This document shows, one piece after another, positions 47,001-58,000 of a stretch of DNA of 64,000 nt. Origin of the DNA: Zygnema cylindricum. Taxonomy: Eukaryota; Streptophyta; Zygnematophyceae; Zygnematales; Zygnemataceae. Positions within the stretch are counted from its first letter, which is position 1, and each line of letters starts with the position of its first letter. The translations under genes were made by a program, and so were the position numbers. The notes beneath the pieces are model-generated. The model was not told where the DNA came from. It searched no databases and was given only the letters and a program-made list of their open reading frames with translations. Location of the stretch: the NCBI GenBank assembly GCA_037447655.1, contig JBBHKE010003205.1:1-64000 (forward strand). Direction: 5' to 3'.

Positions 47001-48020
47001 TCAAAGCAGCATCCATCACCTCATCCAAAGCCCTTGGAGCAACTGACAACAGAGGCTGGAAAGCAGCAGACAATGCCTCAACATCAACACCAAATGCAGC
47101 TTTTAATTTCTCCTCCAGCACCTTCTGAATTTTTTCCATATTCGCTGGAACTTTAGAGCTTCCTGCAGAATCTTTTGTCGCTTTTGGAGTCTGAGTCGAA
47201 TCCACCTGTTCTGGAATAGCATCAGCTGGTTTTTGCTCTCCAGGTGCCACAGGAGATTCCACAGGAGAGGATCTGCTCTCTAACAACTCCACTATCAACC
47301 TGAGTGGATTCAAACTCTGGAAAGTCACCGCATCCTTCAAATCATCATCGTCTGCCATAGTAACAATGTCGCCCTCATTGTCTGTGTAAGTAACAACGAA
47401 AGGAGATTGCTGTGGAAGATTAAAAAGCTCGCGAATCTTTTTATCAAGAGAGGCAAATGATGGCTCTGGCGACCTCGGCACAGTGATACGGCGCAGTGTC
47501 TCCTCGTACTTAATCTGTGAGCCAGAAGTGCAATACCATACAAATTTTCAGGCCATGGTTTAGCAATATCAGAAGAACATCACCTTGCCAAACTTATTCA
47601 AGGTTGACACATAAAACCATTCAAGATTTCCAATTTGCACTAGTCACACGAAATTTTTAATGATAAAATGTTGAGGAATCACTTAGCACACATAGCTAGT
47701 AAAACAAGCTTTTATCCTACCAGAAAATAACATTTTTAGGCTTAAGAGATACCCATCGTCACATCATCGGACAAAGTGACCATCCCAAACAGCCTAAAGA
47801 CAATACTATATTTTAGACTGTACTCTTTACTTAAATCGCCCCTTCAAAGTATTGACACAACCACAAAAACGAGTGAATACATGAAGCAGCTCTACAAGAA
47901 TTCTCCGAAGGAACAGAAGAGAAAACAAATCCAAGCCTTGCTTTCTCTTCGATCCTCAAAGGCACTAAAGGACAAGTCAAGGGACAAGTTGTGCACCTTT
48001 AACACAAGTACATCCGCCAT
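44097..48020 (-). CDS. NBR1: NBR1-type selective autophagy receptor, paralogue 1
   Basis: NBR1 links ubiquitinated or aggregated cargo to ATG8 on the growing autophagosome. Seven exons (minus strand): 47,997-48,020; 46,718-47,514; 46,241-46,367; 45,653-45,952; 45,325-45,474; 44,365-45,087; 44,097-44,204. They sum to 2,229 nt, 742 codons plus stop, all with GT-AG borders. Domains: PB1 (about residues 4-86) with the basic patch IKYEETLRR and acidic TDNEGD...ADDDD patch, so it could form chains; ZZ zinc finger (about 249-295; CDMC and YDLCRSC); FW domain (about 355-466) with its four tryptophans (KIW, IPW, SHW, RVW); UBA1 (about 653-695, LEAMGF); candidate ATG8-binding WDPM at W697; UBA2 to the C-terminus. 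Length is close to the 704 residues of Arabidopsis NBR1. The start is chosen because exon 1 (MADVLVLK) completes the first PB1 strand and matches paralogue 2. Splice sites are inferred by eye. Confidence 0.93.
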
Positions 48021-48109
48021 AATGTCAAGAAACTGCGTAAAGTGAGCCGCAGGTAAGAGGAAAAAACGATCCTTGCAAATTAAGAGCGCCCTAAACTAAA
48101 GTTCGGGAC

Positions 48110-48134
48110 CCGCGTTCCAGTAAGCCGCGGTTAA
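48110..48134 (-). promoter_or_regulatory. Conserved upstream block of NBR1 paralogue 1
   Basis: On the minus strand this reads TTAACCGCGGCTTACTGGAA followed by CGCGG. It is an inverted CCGCG...CGCGG pair 90-114 bp upstream of the start codon. A block with the same core lies 86-111 bp upstream of paralogue 2 (54,898-54,923), and a third copy at 53,840-53,865. Conservation where the flanks have diverged suggests a promoter or 5' untranslated element; its function is unknown. Confidence 0.6.
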
Positions 48135-48736
48135 CTACAGACCAAACAGTGAACAAAGGATAAAGCAAAAGCACATGATACTCAACAACTGGCGGCATCG
48201 CTTTATACAACGTCCATGGATGGCAGTCCCCAATGTCGCGAAGGATGTTCGCGCGTGATCGCGAATCCTCTCGCACGTCTTGGTGAGTTCGCAGAAGCTA
48301 CGGTACGTGCCGTGTTCACGGGGCTGAAATGCATGTACTTTCTTCCATAAGAATCGAGACCAGTCGCATACGTGGACCAGTTCTATCACTGCCTATTCCC
48401 ACGCAGGCAAATTTTATTGACTCTTGTGAAAATGTACAGTATCGTACACGAAATCGGACCAAAGTCGTCGCACGCAACAGGTCGTACGTACCGTACTGGC
48501 GTTAGACAGGATTGCATACCGTACCGTAACGACGCAATGGAGTCGCAATGAAGTGGATTCTGTCTGTACACGGTCGCAAATCCTGTCGTATCATGTCGCA
48601 ACCAACGTGTTCAACGGTTCCCACGAGACGTCTCGAGGGTTCGCTAGGATGCTTCGTGCACACGCCAAGACGAAGTAAGGCGACGGTTCGCGATTACTCG
48701 ACACTGTAAAGTGTGGTGCTGTACTGTGCAGTTCTA
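48135..48736. other. Upstream flank of NBR1 paralogue 1
   Basis: No gene was seen. Short words shared with the flank of paralogue 2 occur on the minus strand (for example GCGACTGGT and GTTGTTG), but no continuous alignment beyond the conserved block could be made by eye. Confidence 0.45.
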
Positions 48737-49098
48737 TTCTGCACCTTAACCAGTTTCTGACCGGTTTCCATGTCATTTCAGTATGTTGTATCTGAAAGAA
48801 TTGAGCGCTTTTTTGGCGCTGATTAACATTTTGTCGGTTAGTGGTTCCTCCGTATGGAAGTGAAACTCTTGGATCCAAGATATTAGAATGAGACGCTTGG
48901 ATCCAAGATATTACTAGTGCTGCACCTTAACCAGTTTCCGACCGGTTTCCATGTCATTTCAGTATGTTGAATCTGAAAGAATTGAGCGCTTTTTTGGCGC
49001 TGATTAACATTTTGTCGGTTAGTGGTTCCTCCGTATGGAAGTGAAACTCTTGGATCCAAGATATTAGAATGAGACGCTTGGATCCAAGATATTACTAG
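48737..49098. repeat. 181-bp tandem duplication
   Basis: Two units, about 48,737-48,917 and 48,918-49,098, start near TGCACCTTAACCAGTTTC and end CTTGGATCCAAGATATTACTA. They differ at only a few positions (for example TTTCTGACC versus TTTCCGACC, GTTGTATC versus GTTGAATC), so the duplication is recent. Each unit ends with two copies of CTTGGATCCAAGATATTA separated by GAATGAGACG. Open frames on the minus strand mirror the repeat and are not taken as genes. Confidence 0.9.
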
Positions 49099-49241
49099 AC
49101 GCTGCCGGGTGTAAATTGATGAGTCATACAACGTACTCGTTCACTCACCAGAACGACGAGCTGCGTCACGTTTAGCTTTTTCTGTTTCATATTGCCACGT
49201 TGGCGTCTCCTTTTTCACTTGGATCGGAGTTGGTTTTTTCC

Positions 49242-49695
49242 ATAGTTCAAAAGTAGGTGAAAGTACGCCCATACAATATGCCTATTGTACGCAAAACATA
49301 CAATACGACCATGAGACCCATATTGTATTGGTCGCAAAATGAACAAATATAGTAACAGGGTTGAGTTTCACATAGATCGATAGAGAATTAAACGTCATAT
49401 TTAAATTTTGAAAAACATTCGGACAAAATATTATTTTTCTGTGAGTTTGAGGTAATTTTTATTTAAACCTTCAGATTTGGACGATCGGACGGTCGCTGAT
49501 AAAAGTAGTGATCTAAGAAGATCACATGAAAAGCCCATAACACAACTTACGATAAGACTGTCGTTAGGTTTGGACGGACGGACAGTCGCTGATCAAAGTA
49601 GCGATTTAAGAAGATCACATGAAAAGCCTATAACAAAACTTACGATAAAGGTGCCTACATAAGGCCTACAATAGAAACGCCTACTTTTGAACTAT
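49242..49695. mobile_element. MULE-like element with 10-bp target duplication
   Basis: The 454-bp element has inverted ends ATAGTTCAAAAGTAGGTG and CGCCTACTTTTGAACTAT. Identical GGTTTTTTCC 10-mers flank it (49,232-49,241 and 49,696-49,705). Two ~80-bp internal units repeat the CAGTCGCTGATCAAAGTAGC and AAGAAGATCACATGAAAAGC blocks (about 49,481 and 49,565). Duplications of 9-10 bp are typical of Mutator-like elements. No transposase is present. Confidence 0.8.
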
Positions 49696-49705
49696 GGTTT
49701 TTTCC

Positions 49706-52700
49706 GAAACATGGAGAGAGGGCAACAAAAATTGCAAAATCCACTGTTGGATCCAAGATGACCTGCGAATAGGAAAAAAAGTCATGGCTTCAAGCTGTAA
49801 TGTGAACGACCATTCACAATCACTAGCCTATGGCGGTGACGTAAGGCAGCCTGGTAGGCAGACAACCGCGGGCTTGTTATTTTGTATCGTTATCAATAAG
49901 GGTGAACCTCCACCAGGCGAAAAGTGAGGTTGTTTACTGGGAAAAGTGCGTTTTCGTACAAGCCTGTACTACTTTTTTTATTTTTGAAAAACATGTTTAC
50001 TAAAGATTCGATAAGATTCCCCACACTTTTGGGCAACAACGTCGACGGTCCGATTCGGTGTTTTCGAAATTGAACGCTCATTCTATACAGTGTCTAGCGA
50101 GTGTCCTACACTGTTTTTCAAGGAGTAAACTAGCCACACACTAAACGTGTAAAATTTGTACATTTGTAAAAAAAAAAGTATGATCCACGGTGGACGACCC
50201 ATGACAACCTAATAACTGGGAAAAGCCATGTGCCTTCATACAAGGTGGACTCAAATCCACCAAAACCGACTAAAAAATCTTTGCCGGAGGATATCGTCTG
50301 ACACTATTTTTTACATCAATTGACCTTCGCGGAAAGGACTTCGTGTTTAAAACATAATGACGCAACTTAAACAGTGATAAATTAAGCACATACAAGACTT
50401 TGCGTTTAAAACATAATGGCATAACTGAAACAGTGATAAATTAAGCACGGGCAAATTTTCAAAATTTAATAATTCTCTACAAATCCTAAATTATGTCCAT
50501 CCGTATAGACACGACGTTCACAATTTGTGCTTTTAAATCTTTAAATATTGTCGTTGTCTGGACAAGAACCTACGTGGTTCCAATCGAAATAAAGCACGTA
50601 AGTGATATTTGCCCTTATTGGCACGTCCTGATGGAGAAGTGAACTAAATAGTAATTCCATTAAACTTTTCCGTACGATTAATGTCGGCGCTTGATGGAGA
50701 AGAGGCCTAAGTGTTAAACTAGCCATAGATGAATGACGTCAAAGTCATGATAGATTGCCAAATGCTTTCGTGACCGCCTAGCATCTTTCTGGTGCCCGAC
50801 CGACACCTTCGCCATATAACTTCACGCGTACATGCCCTTTACACTTGAAACAACCTCCTCCCTCGATCTTTCTAAAACCTTCAACCATGGTCGTCAGTCT
50901 CGTTTTTCGGTGTTCTAACCATCTTCTCGTCCCCGAACAATGCGTGAAGTTAATATAAAGAAACTGTTTATACAAAAATATATTATTGTACTTTAATGAT
51001 GTTGTTTCTTTTGCCCTTTGCCCAATAACCAAGTACGCCACTTTCGACCCACTCTCTTGTATCATTTATAGGTCATTCCTCTCTCTCTTTGTTATCGACT
51101 ATGGCAAGCATGTACTCAACAGAGTAAACACAAAGTATTTTTTTCCCTTGCAAAAACCATAGTGTTTCTTTCACCTTTTACATACTAATCGGCCATGCCA
51201 ACTTCAATCGTCTCTTTTCCATCATTTTTCATATAATCCTCCCTCGACTTTGCACTAATTTCCAAGTAAGGGTACGCTAAATATCATTTTTTTGAGGCCT
51301 CTTTTCTTTGTTGGATTCGGAGTGTTTTATCTCATGGCCTTAATCAGATTGGTTGGCATTGTTTGATTCCACTTTTTATTTTTCTTGGTATGAAACCGAT
51401 TAAAACGACCATCATTTTTACATTACAAAAACAATTCCTTTAAAATCGATTTACAAATGAATCTTCAAAACCTCTTACGACAATAGTGATAAACAAAGAT
51501 CGATAACAAGAGAACGAAAAAACTTGATTGATTAGGGAAGGAGACACTTTAAGGTATCAAACCATAACACTATTTCATATTGATATTCTTGAACCGTCGA
51601 TTGTTTGTGGCGAGGATGCTATGCGGTTTTGGTCTTATAATTAACGTTTATCAATTTCATAATTCTCGTAATGTTTGTGCATTAAGTATTCAAAGTTTTT
51701 ATCAAAAAATTTAAAGCGAGTTCATAATTATAATATAAAAAACCATAATAAGTTAAATAACAAACATCAAGGTTTAAACATACAACTACAGCAGTGTCAA
51801 TGATGGCGATATTTTTTTCCGATAACGATGATAACCCTTAAAAACAGAAAATTCGACAAAAAACGCGTCGGGCAAAAGTGCCCGTGGTTACTTATAACCA
51901 AATTTTATCATAATCCCATTCAATGTCTTCCACTATTACGCATAGAGACGCCTACGCTCCTCAAATGAAACAACTTACCTTCCAATGCAAACCCTTATGA
52001 TCATAAGTCCCTCCCATACGTATTATTTAATTAATATTGACCCACAAGCCTTATAATTGTGTGTCGTCACAAACACAAACACTACCCCAACCACAATAAC
52101 AAATATAAACATGGGTCTAAAGATAAACAAAAATACAAACATAACAAATGGAAACACATGGATATGCACACACGCAAACACACAAAAAAAAAAAAAACAT
52201 AACGAGCCTAAAACTTGCACAAACACAAATATACAAATGGCGACAATAGCACGTACACACGTAGAGGCACACCCTCTCCATACCCCTTACCTTTTTTAAT
52301 ACCTTTTATTGCCCACCTCACATGAGGTGACATTCACACAGTTCGCCATTTGTTGCGATATCTTGTTTATTTCAATGCTTGATTGGAGCTCTTTTAGGAG
52401 TGCCTTCCCATGGGTGTGAAATGCTTTACTTGCCTTGATTCCTCTGTGTGGTTTATCGAGCTCTACCCAACTTGAATTTAAGGTGCCTAGATGTGGTTGT
52501 ATAAACCTCTACGTTATATTTATCAATTTGATCATACATGTAAAAGTAGTTTATGAGCCTAAACTGCTAATATGAACGACAAATTTTGACACTTTCCTTA
52601 CGATACATATAGCAACAGCCACCATGTAAGAAATCATAGTTTGTTACATACATCAATGTGTTTTAGTGTTACCACCTTGACCACCTTTGTCCAAAAAAAT

Positions 52701-53636
52701 ACACACGTACTTTTGCACACCTTTGAGAACCAATAACAACTAATATGTAATTTTCGTTGGCCTTGTTGAATGAACCTATTGTTGATGATACATCGTGGTA
52801 AGAACTCTTTGTGTTTTCACTTTAGACATTAGTTGTGTGACATCGAGGAAGGGCAATTAGTGGTCGCGAGAAAAGGAATTTCATCAATGTTTGGGATAAG
52901 GTAATTAGGATCCAAAAAAAGGCGTGGATCACGCCATTGGTCTTTATGTGTCACACCCTCATCGTCTTGCTTGGTTTTTTAATCCCACGACGAGATTTCA
53001 ACGTGTTGTCCATCTGTGTAGTTTGAAATAACTTCCACGTGATGAATCTATCTCTCGATTATTTACCTCATCTCCTTCTTTTGGAATCACTAAAGCTTTC
53101 TGTTTTTTACACCTTTAGAATATATTTTTATGCGAAGCGCATCACCCTTGCGAATTGTTTGACTTGGATATCGAAGAATTTACAATACTTTAAATTAGTC
53201 CCCTCGTCTGTTGAAAAAAGCTTCATTAGGAACGGTTGGCAAACTTCAAGATATATTTTCTTCCAATATCCTATCTTAAGGCTTCGGTATTTCTGTTTGA
53301 ATCGCCTTTCGAAATTGTTTGACTCATTCTCCATGCATATCATCGTACTCGGGTATATGATTTGGCCGTTATTGGAGTGTCATATTGCGCACGAATGCAA
53401 TATGGCACTTGCTGCCAAAAAAAATGTCTTGTGCCATCTCGAAAATACGAAATTGATCCGCACTCCAAAAAATGTGATCGAACAGTCAAGATTGTGTCCA
53501 CAAAATACGCTGCGCGGAAAATTCCTCCACTATATAGAGAATACCGTCTTTATCCGCACACCAAAAAATACGAGGGGACGGTCAGGATCGCAGCCGAAAT
53601 GTCAGGAAGTCAATATTAACGAAGGGTGTCACTAAA
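49706..53636. other. Intergenic DNA, no gene seen
   Basis: No frame carries a recognisable domain. The longest, 198 codons at 53,039-53,635 on the plus strand, has no family signature and ordinary intergenic composition. No repeat family was delimited. Confidence 0.4.
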
Positions 53637-53878
53637 GTACCGTACAGTACACCGTGACTCGTACTAAACCGTGTGGACGCTACGTCGTGATGCGGAAATT
53701 TCAGTATGCGATACACCTGCGACTGGTAAAGTACACTTTTGTGCGACTCTGGGACCTTAATCTGCCACGTCTCCTGACACTAAATTAGAAACGGTTGTTG
53801 GGGCCATTTCGAAACCATCCTTGTCAACCTGTGCGAATGTTAATCCGCGGCTTACTGGAACGCGGATTCAGCACTTGA
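53637..53878 (+). repeat. Direct repeat copy 1, upstream of NBR1 paralogue 2
   Basis: About 240 bp that match 54,705-54,930 in the same orientation. Both begin GTACCGTACAGTA and end CGCGGATTCAGCACTT. The copy includes the CCGCGG core block shared with the NBR1 promoters (53,840-53,865). It looks like a duplicated NBR1 upstream segment. Confidence 0.8.
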
Positions 53879-54704
53879 AGTGTTGGGTATCGAGGACCAT
53901 TTGCCGATATTCGATATATATCGAATTTCAGGTACCCGATAATCGATATATCGCTTCGATATATCGAAAAGCTAAATATCGCGATATATTGTCAATATAT
54001 CGCCGACATATCGTATCGCCGATATATCGAGGCTTTTTAAAACAAAAATTATAACTATTTTTGCTACTGCTGCTAGTATTATTGCTGCTGCAGCTGGTAG
54101 TAAATATCCGGAAGCATTTCAGTGTCATTATCCTCTTCACCTCCCATGCTTCCTCCCATCCCTTGGGAATCCATGGAGAAAACTAAAAGTGTAACCTTTC
54201 TATAATATAAGTAGCTGGAAATGGATAAGCCGTAATGGCTATCAATCTGCAGATTGGTAGATGCCTGCAAAAATGCCTGCAGATTGGTAGGTATTCCTTC
54301 CTGAAAGCATGAAAAGAACAGTCAGCAATTTTTTTTTTTTCAGATTATACTTTGACTTAATTAGTGTGACCTTTTCGTATGTGAAATCTTTACGTACTAA
54401 ATAATTAATAATATGAATTACGGAATTATTACTTTTTTGTCGGTTACATTTTGCGGCGTCTACTGTACCTTTAAGTCACGGAACGAAAATCACTTCGTAC
54501 GTGGCGTATCGAACAATTTGTCTTCATCGGTAAAATAACATATTATATAAAATATTAAATTTAAAAAAATACTATATATCGCGAGATATATCGCGATGAT
54601 TTTTGTTGGTATCGATACGATTTATCGAGAAGTTTGCTCGATCGATATTTGATATATTGAATATTGAAATCATCGCGATATGAAATTACCCGATACCCAA
54701 CACT
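53879..54704. mobile_element. hAT-like element between the two direct repeats
   Basis: Inverted ends AGTGTTGGGTATCG and CGATACCCAACACT bound 826 bp. They match the element at 4,819-5,772 (TAGTGTTGTGTATCG) with one or two changes. Subterminal regions are rich in GATATATCG words. The centre is unrelated to the first copy. No 8-bp target duplication was found. Confidence 0.65.
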
Positions 54705-54930
54705 ACAGTACCGTACAGTAGTGGACTGTACTAAACCGTGTGGAACACGTGTGATGCGGAGCTTTCAGTGTGCGAACACCTGCGACTGGTTTGTGACTTT
54801 TGTGCGACTCTGGGCTTGCTCTGCACAAATTGGATGACAGGAAAAGAAACGGTTGTTGGCGCCATTTCGCAACCATTCTTGTCAACCTGTGCGAATGTTA
54901 ATCCGCGGCTTACTGGAACGCGGATTCAGC
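54705..54930 (+). promoter_or_regulatory. Direct repeat copy 2, proximal promoter of NBR1 paralogue 2
   Basis: This copy ends 78 bp before the start codon at 55,009. Its last part (54,898-54,923) is TTAATCCGCGGCTTACTGGA followed by ACGCGG, the block conserved upstream of paralogue 1. It should therefore lie in the 5' untranslated region or core promoter. No TATA box is obvious. Confidence 0.6.
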
Positions 54931-55008
54931 ACTTAAGCGTTTAGATAGTTTTGCGTTGTTCTGTTGCATTTAACTTCAGCCTGCGATTTTACTTCACTGT
55001 TTGTCATC

Positions 55009-58000
55009 ATGGCGGACTTGCTTGTGTTGAAGGTTCGTCATCTTGCAGTATTATAGTGTTTTACAGTCTTCAGGGGCAAGAATGTCTTGTTCTGGCTGTT
55101 ATGTTTTTGCATTTTTTTATATTTATTTCTTGATGTTTGTTATAAGTTGGGCGTTTGTGATGTAGGCTAAGCGCTAAAGAGTGCTGTAAACTAGAATGTC
55201 TTTTGTATTAGTGGCATAAGTTGTTACCTAGGGTTTGTTTTATGAAAATGTAATGCTGGACATGGTAAGTCGTTGGTGGTTGGTTTTGTACATTCGGTAA
55301 TTCTTTCAGGAAAGCTGTCGATACATTTCCTGTGCTCATAGCTTTTCTATTCATGTCTTGCCATTTGCGCTTTCTGTAGAATATTACTGTTGAATTGGAC
55401 AGAGGTGTGATTCATGATTATTGTATATGTTAGGGATTCGATACACCTTCGACCTCATTGTGTACTAGGAGGTTTTCTTTTCTTTTAACTTCGAATTTTT
55501 ATTTCCACAATTGTGTACCGTTTTGTTGTGTGGTCCTGTCAATAATGGGCAATAATCTTGGTGTTTAATTTGTAGTCTTTTGCAATTGTGAATCGCAGAT
55601 TAAGTATGATAAGACACTGCGTCGTATCACTCTCCCGAAGTTGCCAGAGCTCGAGCTTTCGTTTGCTTCTCTTGACAAGAAGATTCGTGAGCTATTCAAG
55701 CTCTCTCAGCATGCAACTTTTGTGGTCACGTACACGGATAACGAGGGAGACATCGTGACTATGGCTGATGATGATGACATGAAGGATGCAGTAACTTTCC
55801 AAAGTTTGAATCCTCTCCGACTGAGGGTGAAACTGTTGGGAGACACACCTGCTTCACTGCCTTCTGTGGCTTCTGAGGACCAAAAACCGGCTGATGTCCA
55901 AGAGCAGGTTGTTCCAATTGTTACGCCACAAGAGTCACCACGTGGTTCAAAAGTTTTAATGAACCTGGAGAAAAAACAGGATGCTCTTGAAGAGAAACTG
56001 GATGCAATATTTGGGGTCAACGTTGAGACGCTGGCTGCATCACTCCAGCCATCGATTTTGATTGTGTCAAAGGCTTTGGATGAGGTTACAGATTCTTCAT
56101 TGGAACCTGGTGTCCCTGCTCCTTCTGAGCCAAGGTTTTCTGTGGCTGAAAGCCAGTCAAAGGCAGATGCTACTGAGAGCAGCTCAGAGAAAAGTATAGT
56201 TCCAGATGTTGTTGATATGCAGACTGAACACATTAGTCTGCCAAAGGAAGTCGCTGATGGTTTGGCAGCTACAACAACAGCAGCCACAGCGACAGAGGGG
56301 GAAACGGTAGTTGACAGGGTGCACCACACTGGCTTTCAATGTGATCTCTGTGGAATGATGCCAATTATAGGACCTCGGTTCAAGTCAACTGTGTAAGTTC
56401 AAGCCTGATTTAATTCAACACGTGTGTGGGTGTTCTAATTTTGAGTACAAGCAATTGAATTCTGGTTGATTATTCAGATGGAAATTATTACTGTCTTGCA
56501 TATTTAATGGAGCCTGCATTCTCGAAAGTGTCAGGTCAAATTTATTGTCTGGTGGAGGGATAAGAGGATGAAGATTTCTGTTTCTTTTGTTGATTTGGTT
56601 TAGATTAGCTCTCTGCTGTCTAGAGTTTTTGTCCAATTTTTTTCTGAAGGATGGTAAAGGCTTCGTTGTTTCCTATTTTACTTTTGGACCTTTAATGTCT
56701 GTCATCAGTTAGATGATTTTCCGGAATTTTTTGGATCCAGCTAATTTCACTTGCATGTATTGTTTTGCAGAAAGGCCGACTATGATTTATGTGCCAGCTG
56801 CTATGAGCAGCATGGCGTCGCTGGAGAGTACAACAAAATTGAACGGGCTTTATTCCGTCCTCGTCAGTTTCCATTTTGGACTCATGGTGGCAGAATGGTG
56901 TGTTTCTGCTTCTTTTTATGTTTTTGCTTGGGGGAACTGCGATTGTGGTAGAGTTTTGAATATCTTGTATTTTTTCTGTTTTCTTCCTTGCATTACCATC
57001 TGGGTTGGTATTTTGCTTTCATTATAAAATATTATGTAAATGTTTTACGACTTCATTGTTGTGTTTCATGTGGTTCATAACCTTTTGTGTAAAATTGTCT
57101 AAACGCTCTATTTTAAAACCTGAGGGTTGAAGGTTGACTTCTGTCGGTTGTTTTTTGACATTCCAGGGAGCTCATGGCTCTAATTTTGGCCCTGGTCCCC
57201 GTGTTGGTCCTGGAGGAAGGCCTATCCACATGGGTCGTGGAGGAGGTTGTGGCCGCTCATTTGAGCGCTGTCCGGACGGGAAGCTAGATTCTCGCTTTGT
57301 GAAGGATGTTACTATCTTTGATGGTACGGAATTTGCACCGGGGACTCATTTCACAAAAATCTGGCGTCTTCGGAACACTGGTTCTATCCCCTGGCCACAG
57401 CACACTCGTCTTGTCCATGTTGGGGGCGATCATCTTGGTGCCGAAAATTTTGTCGCTGTTCCGGTAAGCAAGTAGTTGTGCATTTCCTGATGTGTTCCAA
57501 TTGCTTTGTTTCTGTCTAATTTATTCATTTTTCAGCATCTCGGTTGTTTGCCGCTGACAATAATTGGTAGTGATAAAATGCCTCGCGTTGTTTCGGGTTT
57601 GCTCACTTTTTAATTTTGTTCGATATTTTTGTCTGGACAGGTACCAGAGGAGGGACTTCAGCCAGGAGAGGAAGTTGAGGCTTCCGTGGATCTTCTTGCT
57701 CCGGAGAAAGCTGGGCGCTATGTCAGCCATTGGCGTCTCATGGCTCCTGGAGGTCGCAAGTTCGGTCACCGTGTGTGGGCCTTGATTCAGGTGGAGACGT
57801 CTCCCTCTTCCTGAATTTCAGATTTTGAGCAAGTGGAGCACATTAGGGAAATCTAGTTGGACATATCTTGATGTGTTGGAATTTTAATGATGTGTAATTG
57901 TGTTGGTTATCTACAGGGTTTTCTAATGTTTGAAGTTCACATGTTATTGAGTAACTTATATTTTTGGTGGTTTTCTCGCCAACCAATGTATCGTCAAACT

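Noticed and set aside
48386-49131. Repeated peptide frames on the minus strand across the 181-bp duplication
   Set aside because: Their similarity to each other is explained entirely by the DNA duplication; no protein family signature.
53039-53635. 198-codon plus-strand frame upstream of NBR1 paralogue 2
   Set aside because: No recognisable domain, and no splice or repeat context to support it. Kept only as unassigned sequence.
55706-56329. 207-codon frame antisense to NBR1 paralogue 2
   Set aside because: It is a shadow of the conserved sense exon 2, with no domain of its own.
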